Notes under the pieces: model-generated
Told to the model about the DNA's origin: nothing
What the model saw: the letters and a program-made list of their open reading frames with translations, nothing else
Databases searched by the model: none
In this document: positions 1 to 6,922 of the stretch, one piece after another
How positions within the stretch are numbered: the stretch's first letter is position 1
Layout: the number at the start of each line of letters is the position of its first letter
Origin: Kiritimatiellia bacterium
GTDB taxonomy: Bacteria > Verrucomicrobiota > Kiritimatiellia > RFP12 > UBA1067
Reading direction: 5' to 3'
Length of the DNA stretch: 34,071 nucleotides
Assembly: GCA_017631385.1 (NCBI GenBank)
Contig: JAGBTH010000003.1
Coordinates: forward strand, 1-34,071
Made by a program: the position numbers and the translations under genes

Positions 1-1
1 A

Positions 2-1333
2 GCTTCGTTTGGAACTGAGGATGTGTTTTTTTGGGATGCTCCGTCTTATGATTTAGTTAAATTAATTCATATAACATTGCGCAGAGATGGTGAAAATTAT
101 GTAACTAATGAAATTGAGCAGGCGTACTTTAGATTCCCGAAAGCTGCATTCGAGGCGACGCAGCGTAAGACGAATGGTCAATTGCCGATTACAGTTGTCG
201 ATCAGCTCCTAGGTAGTTTGGGTTATAATAGAGCGGCTGGTTTTAGTCAAGGGGATGTTAATGCGACGCTAGATGCGAAGGAAAATAACGGACTTCGCAA
301 GTGGGAGAATATCGTAACCGGTACTGCCGCGGATCATCTTCTCGTAAGTTCTGTCGAAGAGTCTGAGAACGTCACGACCTTAAAAGTCTCTATGACCGAG
401 CCTAATAAGAGTCATCGTGGAGATACTGGGTATAGCGTATTTTATGACTTGAAGAAGTCTACTGATGCAGGTTGGGTACGCGTCGGTGAGGTTATGAATA
501 AGCCTGAGTTCAGCGTTGAACTTATCGGTGAAGACGGCAAGTCCAAGAATGCGAGCGGTTTTTACCGCGTAACTACGCTTATTGTTCCTAATGATACGCT
601 TTCGGTTACGAATGAGATTCCCTCGACTAACATAATTGGCGTACTTGAGGTAGCGAGCTCGTTTACCAATACGATGGCTGCCGTACCTTGGGTCGCGCTT
701 TCGCGCGAGGCGACTACGCTTTCTAGCGAGCCTTTAACGATTTCCAAGTATCTGCATACTAAGCAGTTAGAAAACAATGATTTAGTCAGAGTCGCTAATA
801 ATGGTCATGTTTATCAGGGGTGGTCGTGGAATAGCGATAGTAAGAAGTGGGAGGGTTTACCTACTGCGACTATAAGAGAAGTCGTCTCTCCTCAAGATCC
901 TGAGACTCATCAGCTCTCGCGCGATAACGTAACATGGGTGACGCGCTCTAGTCCGACTGATAAGCCGTTCTTTATTATCGGTCAGTATTCACCTGACGAT
1001 ATTACTCTTACGATTGCCGCGGGTTCTGAAAGGGCTCCTGTTTGCACGCTCGTTCCCAATCCGAGTCTTAAAACCGTAAAGATTAACGAAGATTATGATT
1101 GGGGCGATAAACCGAATGAATATGATCAGATTCGTATCATTAATGAAAAGGAAGCTCCAATTCAGCTTTTCAGGCATAATGGTAAGTGGTTCGGATGGTT
1201 CGTTGATGAGAATAATCGTTCATATTTAACGGATGATATATCAATACCCGCGGGTCATGGCTTTTGGTATCATCGTTGCGGCGACTCAAGTTTTGAGTTA
1301 ACGCTTCCTATATCCAAGCCAATTAAGGAGTGA
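2..1333 (+). CDS. Surface/secreted protein, 5' end outside the window (partial)
   Basis: The reading frame is open to the left edge, so the true start lies upstream; the GTG at 23 is only the first start-like codon inside the window. About 440 residues are visible. They are rich in Thr, Ser, Asn and Asp, with few charged helical segments and no membrane span, as expected for an exported beta-rich protein. A stretch around positions 270-320 (asparagine-glycine-leucine, then WENIVTG) resembles a short linker I associate with large secreted proteins of the Kiritimatiellota/Verrucomicrobiota; that is recollection, not a search result. The C-terminal 130 residues (RIINEKEAPIQLFRHNGKW, then IPAGHGFWYHR) look like the end of verrucomicrobial TIGR02597-type secreted proteins, which is a weak call. 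It is followed after 16 bases by the PEP-CTERM gene, so the two are probably co-transcribed. Function unknown. Confidence 0.6.
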   Translation, partial: ASFGTEDVFFWDAPSYDLVKLIHITLRRDGENYVTNEIEQAYFRFPKAAFEATQRKTNGQLPITVVDQLLGSLGYNRAAGFSQGDVNATLDAKENNGLRKWENIVTGTAADHLLVSSVEESENVTTLKVSMTEPNKSHRGDTGYSVFYDLKKSTDAGWVRVGEVMNKPEFSVELIGEDGKSKNASGFYRVTTLIVPNDTLSVTNEIPSTNIIGVLEVASSFTNTMAAVPWVALSREATTLSSEPLTISKYLHTKQLENNDLVRVANNGHVYQGWSWNSDSKKWEGLPTATIREVVSPQDPETHQLSRDNVTWVTRSSPTDKPFFIIGQYSPDDITLTIAAGSERAPVCTLVPNPSLKTVKINEDYDWGDKPNEYDQIRIINEKEAPIQLFRHNGKWFGWFVDENNRSYLTDDISIPAGHGFWYHRCGDSSFELTLPISKPIKE

Positions 1334-1349
1334 AAATAGTTTAGGCTTT

Positions 1350-1922
1350 ATGAAGAAAATTTTGTTTTTAACGTTCTTGTTTCTTGCTAACATTTGCCGC
1401 GCTGCAGATGGTGGAGAGTTACTTCATTGGATGATTATGTCAACAGATTCCATTACAGGAACAGCTGTAGATGGCAGTACTTATACGGCAGCGGAGTTAG
1501 GTGTTAATGGCGCTCGTATCCGTTACGAAGGAACAGATGGCTCGTCTGGTTATTTGCCTATAATCGGTGTTACTTCCGGCGGTAATAATACTCCCTTCGA
1601 AGGAGCCGCGGGCGTTGGAGTTCCCGGCGGATATTACGCCTCGTTAGGCTCTTATGCGGGTGATGCTTACAGTTATGTTTTGGAGCTCGGTAATTGGTCG
1701 AGCGGCTCGTGGACTGGTACGGCTATGGAATCTAAGCCGACTTCATATACGTATCTTAGTGAGAACCTTCATATCGCTCAGTGGGAAGGGATAACTCCTT
1801 CGTATTCTCGCTCTTGGACTCCGACAGAGTTTACCGTAGTTCCTGAGCCAACAGGCGGATTACTTATCCTTTTAGGCGGAGCTCTTCTCGCATTGCGCCG
1901 TCGTAAACAGGTTGTTGTATGA
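1350..1922 (+). CDS. PEP-CTERM domain protein with signal peptide
   Basis: This 190-residue exported protein has a clear N-terminal Sec signal peptide (MKKILFLTFLFLANICRAAD, cleavage probably after CRA). At the C-terminus it has the PEP-CTERM tripartite signal: VPEP, a hydrophobic span (LLILLGGALLAL) and a terminal RRRK cluster. In known systems PEP-CTERM tails are recognised by an exosortase in the inner membrane and are linked to exopolysaccharide-producing bacteria. No exosortase lies in this window. The mature region is rich in Gly, Ser and Tyr, has few Lys, and is of unknown function. The stop overlaps the ATG of the next gene (ATGA at 1919-1922), suggesting translational coupling to the membrane TPR protein. 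Confidence 0.85.
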   Translation: MKKILFLTFLFLANICRAADGGELLHWMIMSTDSITGTAVDGSTYTAAELGVNGARIRYEGTDGSSGYLPIIGVTSGGNNTPFEGAAGVGVPGGYYASLGSYAGDAYSYVLELGNWSSGSWTGTAMESKPTSYTYLSENLHIAQWEGITPSYSRSWTPTEFTVVPEPTGGLLILLGGALLALRRRKQVVV

Positions 1923-4282
1923 TCTTTCGCTACGAATCTACATGGTTTGATCGTTTTTTAGCTTGCGTCTGGGCGTTCGCTGTTGGTGCGTTCGCTTTTT
2001 TTCTAAACGATGCTAAGTATATACCTGTAGATTCAGCTGATTCTCTTTTAGTTGCGCTCCAAGTAAGACCGCCCGAAAGTGCTCTCGGACTACTGTGGCA
2101 TAATTTAGTTTCTTATCTTAACTCTCACTGTGGGATAGTTAAAACTATTAGTTGCCTTTATGTTTTAGGTCCTATTTCGTTAGCATTATTAGCGTTTCTT
2201 TCGACTAGGCTATTCTCGTTTCTTTTGCCTTTAAGTTTGAGAATTTCGGCTAATTCGCGCAGGTGGGGGCGTTTAATTATTTATACATTACCGATTTTAG
2301 GTAGTGCGGTTTTTGTTTTTTCTTCAGTGGTTTGGGCTTTAGGTGAAGTATTTTTGCCAGAGACCATGTGGTTAGTACTTTTTGTTTTGGCTGTCTTTTT
2401 CTCTGTGAGAGCGTTTAATAGATTAAGCGTAACATCTTTTATTTTACTAGGAGTTGTTTCTGGAGTGTTGTCTGCTGAAACGCCGATTGGATTTTTAATC
2501 CCTCTTTTCGCGGCGATATATTTACGATTTTCATATTTTCGAGAAGATGAGGTAGCGAGTTTTCATTTAGCTAATCCGTTATTGCAGTCGGTTTTGACAA
2601 AATGGATGATTTTCGCTTTTGTTGTATTTTGGGTAGTGGGTCTTTCGTTTAATATCCATTTTTTCTTTGCGCATAATACTGATGATTCTCAGGTCGGGCT
2701 GTTTCTACAGATTGTAAGAGTATTTAAGCGTTATGGCGTTTTAGTCGCTTCGGCGATGGCGCCGTTAGGTTGGGCTTTCGCTGGTATTATTGTTATTGCT
2801 CCTGTAGTTTTCTCTTTTGTGCGTATAAAGAGAGCTACGGATACTCAGAATTTTCTTTTTATAAGACATGGATTTTTCTTTTTAGTCTTTGGTGTTTTAG
2901 CTTTACTTCAGTCTAGTCCATATTCGTCATGGTGGTTCTGGCGTTGGATTTCGGATACTAAATTGATTTCGTCGAACTTTCTCTTGGGAGTATGCATATT
3001 AGGGACCGCTTACGCGGCGTTTGCCGCAATCTGTGTATTTGCTGTAGATGTTTATTTTCGTAATTCACGCGCTTTGGCTAGAGAGTTTTTATGGGATGAA
3101 GCCCTTGAAATACCTTTGATATTAAAAATACAGCGTAGGCTCGTCCTTTCGGGGCGTTTATTTAGACTTGTTCTTATGCCTGGAGTTGTAGCGCTAGTAG
3201 TTTTAGTAGTGATTATAGGTCGTATTAATCCCGTAGAGAGGCGAGCGAAGGGGATTGTAGATGAGTATGTTCGCAATGTCGTTCGTGAGTGTTCTGATAC
3301 ACCGATTTTAATTACTGACGGTACGCTCGACTTTTTAATTGAGCTTAACGCGGTGATTAACGGTAAGGATATTAAGACACTTTCAATAATGTCTGGTAAT
3401 AGTGGATATGAGGTTAAGATTCGTAGACGTGTTGATACTGAAAATAAGTACCAAAACGAATTAACTGCAGGAACTGCGGAAGCTTTGCGCACATGGATGC
3501 GAGATGATTCATCTATAATTTCGAATTTAGCTTTGCAGGTCGGTTTTGAGCTTTGGAGAACTAATAATAAGAAGATTCCTAACTGTGGCGGATTTTTAGC
3601 GAAAACCGGCGATTTTAATAGATTTGAAACAACCGAAGGAGTAAAGGCCGCACATTCATTGGCGAATGAGATTTTATCTTTCCGTGAAGAATGTGATATT
3701 TCAGATGTTGAATCGTTAGAGCTTAGATCGGCTTTATCCCGAGTTCAATGGCGTTTATCGCGGATGTGTAGAATGCGTGCATATTTAGCTAATCTTAATA
3801 AAGATGCTCTTGTAGCTAAAACAGAAAATGAATTGGCTGATCGCCTGGAGGAGGCGAATCCAGAATGGATAAAAGTAAAAAATATTGAAGATGAAATTCT
3901 TCATAAAAATACAACTTTAACTTTAACGCCGCGCGAAGGGCTTAATATAAGTCTTAAACGAGCCGATTTTAGATTGGCGAGCAGTTATGCGAAAAAGGTA
4001 ATTGTTCAAGACGAGAATGATATATCGGCTAATTTTGCATTAGGCATGGATTATTTTATGAATCATCGATATGATAAGGCTGAGGAATATTTAAAGCGCG
4101 CTTTAAAACATGCGCCTAACGAGCCCGCGATTCTTAATAATTTAGCGGTTGTTCTAATTAGATTAGATCGCTTTGACGAGGCCGAAACCAATGCCGTTAA
4201 GGCGTTGGAAATTTTGCCTAAATCTCAAGAGATTCAAGAGACTCTTCGTAGAATTCGTGAATTAAAAGCTGAACAAAAATGA
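1919..4282 (+). CDS. Large polytopic membrane protein with C-terminal TPR repeats
   Basis: This is a 787-residue protein. The first ~435 residues hold about ten hydrophobic spans, followed by a soluble region and, from about residue 700, two or more TPR-like motifs (FALGMDYFMNHRYDKAEEYL, then NNLAVVLIRLDRFDEAETNA). The order of polytopic N-terminus, extracytoplasmic middle and TPR tail resembles DUF2723/TMEM260-type (GT117) protein O-mannosyltransferases, and there is an acidic DSADS motif just after the first span where those enzymes have an essential acidic residue. The resemblance is remote and I hold it loosely. An alternative is a scaffold for envelope-protein assembly. The start overlaps the PEP-CTERM gene by ATGA, so a role in handling that protein or surface glycans is plausible. 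The gene is more AT-rich than folD or der. Confidence 0.6.
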   Translation: MIFRYESTWFDRFLACVWAFAVGAFAFFLNDAKYIPVDSADSLLVALQVRPPESALGLLWHNLVSYLNSHCGIVKTISCLYVLGPISLALLAFLSTRLFSFLLPLSLRISANSRRWGRLIIYTLPILGSAVFVFSSVVWALGEVFLPETMWLVLFVLAVFFSVRAFNRLSVTSFILLGVVSGVLSAETPIGFLIPLFAAIYLRFSYFREDEVASFHLANPLLQSVLTKWMIFAFVVFWVVGLSFNIHFFFAHNTDDSQVGLFLQIVRVFKRYGVLVASAMAPLGWAFAGIIVIAPVVFSFVRIKRATDTQNFLFIRHGFFFLVFGVLALLQSSPYSSWWFWRWISDTKLISSNFLLGVCILGTAYAAFAAICVFAVDVYFRNSRALAREFLWDEALEIPLILKIQRRLVLSGRLFRLVLMPGVVALVVLVVIIGRINPVERRAKGIVDEYVRNVVRECSDTPILITDGTLDFLIELNAVINGKDIKTLSIMSGNSGYEVKIRRRVDTENKYQNELTAGTAEALRTWMRDDSSIISNLALQVGFELWRTNNKKIPNCGGFLAKTGDFNRFETTEGVKAAHSLANEILSFREECDISDVESLELRSALSRVQWRLSRMCRMRAYLANLNKDALVAKTENELADRLEEANPEWIKVKNIEDEILHKNTTLTLTPREGLNISLKRADFRLASSYAKKVIVQDENDISANFALGMDYFMNHRYDKAEEYLKRALKHAPNEPAILNNLAVVLIRLDRFDEAETNAVKALEILPKSQEIQETLRRIRELKAEQK

Positions 4283-4288
4283 TATAAT
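4280..4288 (+). promoter_or_regulatory. Extended -10 element (TGATATAAT), near-leaderless promoter
   Basis: TGATATAAT fits an extended sigma70-type -10 element. Only six bases separate it from the ATG at 4295, so transcription would begin at or next to the start codon and give a leaderless message. The element overlaps the stop codon of the preceding gene. No good -35 is visible, which is tolerated for extended -10 promoters. Confidence 0.5.
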
Positions 4289-4294
4289 AAAGTT

Positions 4295-5026
4295 ATGAAA
4301 AAGATAGTTAGCATTGTTCTTTCGGTATTGTTTACTAATCTCTATGCGAACAGCGTAGAGGACTCGGCAATTGTTTTTTCAACAGTCGGTCCCGATAAGT
4401 ACGCTGATGGCTCGACAGTTTTGGATGGCGAGCTTTATGCGCTTATTTGGACGGCAGATGGTGTATTCGAGGGCTTTTCGGCTGATGGTAAGGCCTTAGA
4501 CGCTAATGATAAGATTATCGTAGCCTCTCCCCTAGCTAAAGACGGTCACTGCCCTAAGGTTATGTTTCAGATTCCGAAGAAAAATGCGGTTAATAACGGT
4601 AAGTTCGAGGTCTTTCTTATGGATACGCGCGTAACTTCTCAATCAGGAGTTGTTGCACCTCGTGGCGCTAAGGATGGTCAAGTGGAGCTTTTAAACGGAT
4701 ATGGTAAGGTCGCAGCAGATATTGCGCTTTCATCGACATCGTCCAAGGCAGAAAACGCAGTGGTTGCGAATTTAAATTCTGCTGCGCCTAAAAATTCTAA
4801 TCAGCCTCGCGTTAAGTCGATGCGTATAGAAGGCGATGAAGTAATTCTTACAGTAGAGAATGCGCCTGGCTTTATGCGTGTTCAGAGCGGGAGTGATACA
4901 TCGACAGCTGATGCAACGAGTCCAGCTATTGAAACGCCTGCAGCTAGCGAAACTGTAACGATTAAAGCTCCTAAGGTAGGCGATAAAGGTTTTTACCGTG
5001 TTATTCATAACAGTATTGACGAATAA
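4295..5026 (+). CDS. Exported protein with signal peptide, function unknown
   Basis: This 243-residue protein begins with a Sec signal peptide (MKKIVSIVLSVLFTNLYANS, cleavage probably after YAN or LYA). No catalytic motif is recognised. The central region is a plausible beta domain (VFSTVGPDKYADGSTVLDGE, later KVMFQIPKKN), then a low-complexity Ser/Thr/Ala/Asn linker, and a C-terminal stretch ending GDKGFYRVIHNS. A similar GFYRV motif occurs in the truncated first protein, hinting at a shared small beta module. It could be a surface-layer or matrix component exported alongside the upstream genes. The gene starts 12 bases after the preceding stop and may also be read from its own extended -10 promoter. 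Confidence 0.7.
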   Translation: MKKIVSIVLSVLFTNLYANSVEDSAIVFSTVGPDKYADGSTVLDGELYALIWTADGVFEGFSADGKALDANDKIIVASPLAKDGHCPKVMFQIPKKNAVNNGKFEVFLMDTRVTSQSGVVAPRGAKDGQVELLNGYGKVAADIALSSTSSKAENAVVANLNSAAPKNSNQPRVKSMRIEGDEVILTVENAPGFMRVQSGSDTSTADATSPAIETPAASETVTIKAPKVGDKGFYRVIHNSIDE

Positions 5027-5078
5027 GTCAGTTGTTTGATAACATAAAAGAAAGATTTAAAAATAAAAGAGGTAACTT

Positions 5079-5942
5079 ATGAAGATTATTGATGGTAAGC
5101 TTTTGGCGGCGAATTTGCGCGCGGAGATTGCTTCGGGTGTTGCGAAGCTTAAAGAAGAAAAGGGTATAACTCCGGGTCTTGCGGTTATTCTTGTTGGTAA
5201 TAATCCTGCAAGTGTCAGTTACGTTACTGCTAAAGAGAAGGCTTGTGTTGAAGCTGGTATGTATTCACGTGAGATTCGTCTTCCTGAAACTACTACTCAA
5301 GAAGAGCTCGTTAATCTTGTTAAAGAGCTTAATGTTGATCCCGCTATTCATGGTATTCTCGTTCAGTTACCTGTTCCTAAACATATCAGCGATAAGGCTG
5401 TAATTGATGCGATTGCGCCTGAGAAGGATGTTGACGGCTTTACTCCAATTAATGTAGGTAAGATGCTTATCGGTGAAGAGTGCTTTTTACCTTGCACGCC
5501 ACATGGCATTATTAAGCTTATCGAGTTCTCTGGTATGGATATTAAGGGTAAGCACGCTGTCGTTATCGGGCGCTCTAATATTGTCGGTAAGCCAGTCGCT
5601 GTTCTTCTCGCCCGTAAAGAGACGAATGCAACAGTTACGCTCTGCCATACGGGTACTCCCGATATTGCGAAGTTTACTCGTGAAGCTGATATTGTTGTTG
5701 TTGCCGCGGGTCGCCCCGATACATTGAAGGGTGATATGCTTAAGCCCGGCGCTGTTGTTATTGATGTTGGTGTTAATCGAATTGCCGATGAAACTAAGCC
5801 TAAAGGTTTTCGTTTAGTAGGCGATGCTGACTTTGACAGTTGCGCGGCGGTTGCAGGCGCCATTACGCCGGTACCTGGTGGAGTAGGGCCAATGACTATT
5901 ACGATGCTTCTTTGGAATACGCTTGAATCAGCTAAGAGATAA
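5079..5942 (+). CDS. folD: Bifunctional methylenetetrahydrofolate dehydrogenase / methenyltetrahydrofolate cyclohydrolase
   Basis: FolD is a cytoplasmic NADP-dependent enzyme of one-carbon metabolism. It interconverts 5,10-methylene-, 5,10-methenyl- and 10-formyl-tetrahydrofolate. The 287-residue length is typical. The N-terminal catalytic domain carries [10 protein letters not shown] (the catalytic Tyr and Lys near residues 48 and 52) and PEKDVDGF. The Rossmann half carries GRSNIVGKP and ends with [11 protein letters not shown], the two signature regions of the family. An AGAGG Shine-Dalgarno at 5068-5072, six bases before the ATG, supports the start. It lies 52 bases after the preceding exported-protein gene with no convincing promoter between, so read-through transcription is possible. 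No other folate gene is adjacent. Confidence 0.98.
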   Translation: MKIIDGKLLAANLRAEIASGVAKLKEEKGITPGLAVILVGNNPASVSYVTAKEKACVEAGMYSREIRLPETTTQEELVNLVKELNVDPAIHGILVQLPVPKHISDKAVIDAIAPEKDVDGFTPINVGKMLIGEECFLPCTPHGIIKLIEFSGMDIKGKHAVVIGRSNIVGKPVAVLLARKETNATVTLCHTGTPDIAKFTREADIVVVAAGRPDTLKGDMLKPGAVVIDVGVNRIADETKPKGFRLVGDADFDSCAAVAGAITPVPGGVGPMTITMLLWNTLESAKR

Positions 5943-5943
5943 T

Positions 5944-6291
5944 ATGAATTCTCTCATTCTAGCTTTTACGATACCGCTCCAACCAATCGTAAGCGAGAAT
6001 GTTTTAGAGCCTAGCGTTCAAAACGAAGTAGATCACGCGCTTTCTCGCGCGCCAAAAACTGAGCGCTATGAGATAATCGTTACTACTAATTCCGTTATGT
6101 CGGTTAAATCAGCGACTAACGGAATTGGTAAAATATTTTATCATTCGACTGGTGATATCCTAGGGACGAACGGCCTTTCGGCGAGTGATATCGCCATAAA
6201 GCTGGTTTCGTCCCAAAAATCTGACGGCAGCTGGAAAGTAGGTACGAACGACGTTACTTCAGTTGCCGTAGATATTTTAAAATCGCTTTAA
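5944..6291 (+). CDS. Hypothetical 115-residue protein
   Basis: This is a small ORF whose ATG follows the folD stop by one base, a spacing that suggests co-transcription and translational re-initiation. The weak purine run AAGAGA just upstream is the only candidate ribosome-binding site. The first ~18 residues (MNSLILAFTIPLQPIVSE) are mildly hydrophobic but lack a positive n-region, so a signal peptide is doubtful. The rest alternates beta-like and polar segments (YEIIVTTNSVMSV, then SDGSWKVGTNDV), with many Ser/Thr/Asn. I do not recognise the family. A further in-frame TTG at 5923 inside folD is less likely to be the start. Its stop codon interlocks with that of the convergent hydrolase gene. 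Confidence 0.55.
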   Translation: MNSLILAFTIPLQPIVSENVLEPSVQNEVDHALSRAPKTERYEIIVTTNSVMSVKSATNGIGKIFYHSTGDILGTNGLSASDIAIKLVSSQKSDGSWKVGTNDVTSVAVDILKSL

Positions 6292-6884
6292 ACGAGATAC
6301 GGGTTAGCCACTTTTTCGCGGCCAATAGTAGTATGAGAGCCGTGTCCAGGAATTACGAGAGTATCATCAGGTAACTCCATTAATCTTTTAAGCGAATCCA
6401 TCATTTTAGACATGCTACCGCCCGGAAAATCAGTACGCCCGATAGATCCGGCGAAAAGCGTATCGCCGCTTAAGAGTAATTTGTCGTTAGCGAAATAGTA
6501 GCAGACTCCACCTGGAGTATGACCGGGAGTATGAATTACTTCGCAGATTGTAAGATATTTTACATCGCGAATGTTAGCTGGAACTCCGATTGAATTGTAT
6601 TCACCCGGCATTTGATTAAAGGGATGACCGAACATTACGGTATCTTCTGAGTGGATATAAACTGGGAGATCGGGGAAAAGCTTTTGTAACTCGGCTATAC
6701 CTGTTATGTGGTCAAAGTGAGCGTGAGTTAATAAAATCGCCTCTGGTTCAAGACCTTTTTTCTCAAGAAGTGACGCGATGCGCGCGCCTTCTTGGCCAGG
6801 ATCCACTATCCACGCCTTGCCATTCTCGGACATAATAGAGGAGTTTACCTCGTAACTGCCAACTTGTATAGTAAGTCTTTCCAT
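6288..6884 (-). CDS. MBL-fold metallo-hydrolase (glyoxalase II / YcbL-like)
   Basis: This is a 198-residue cytoplasmic metallo-beta-lactamase-fold hydrolase. The binuclear zinc ligands are all visible: THAHFDH (His54, His56, Asp58, His59), HTPGH, the SGDTLF aspartate and the C-terminal PGHGSHT histidine. The GDTLFAGSIGRTDFPGG stretch is typical of the short YcbL-type hydroxyacylglutathione hydrolase-like proteins, which lack the extra C-terminal substrate domain of classical glyoxalase II. The likely activity is hydrolysis of a thioester or related ester; the true substrate cannot be read from sequence. It is the last gene of a minus-strand block, 38 bases after polA. Confidence 0.9.
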   Translation of the reverse strand: MERLTIQVGSYEVNSSIMSENGKAWIVDPGQEGARIASLLEKKGLEPEAILLTHAHFDHITGIAELQKLFPDLPVYIHSEDTVMFGHPFNQMPGEYNSIGVPANIRDVKYLTICEVIHTPGHTPGGVCYYFANDKLLLSGDTLFAGSIGRTDFPGGSMSKMMDSLKRLMELPDDTLVIPGHGSHTTIGREKVANPYLV

Positions 6885-6922
6885 AATTAAGAGTCTATCT
6901 GTGTTTTAATGAAGGGTGTTAA

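Noticed and set aside
23..25. GTG at 23 as the true start of the first gene
   Set aside because: The frame stays open to the window edge and there is no signal peptide or ribosome-binding site, so the gene is better treated as truncated.
1919..4282. Exosortase for the PEP-CTERM protein
   Set aside because: The membrane protein is far larger than exosortases and I see no conserved Cys/Arg/His triad in its spans; the TPR tail also does not fit.
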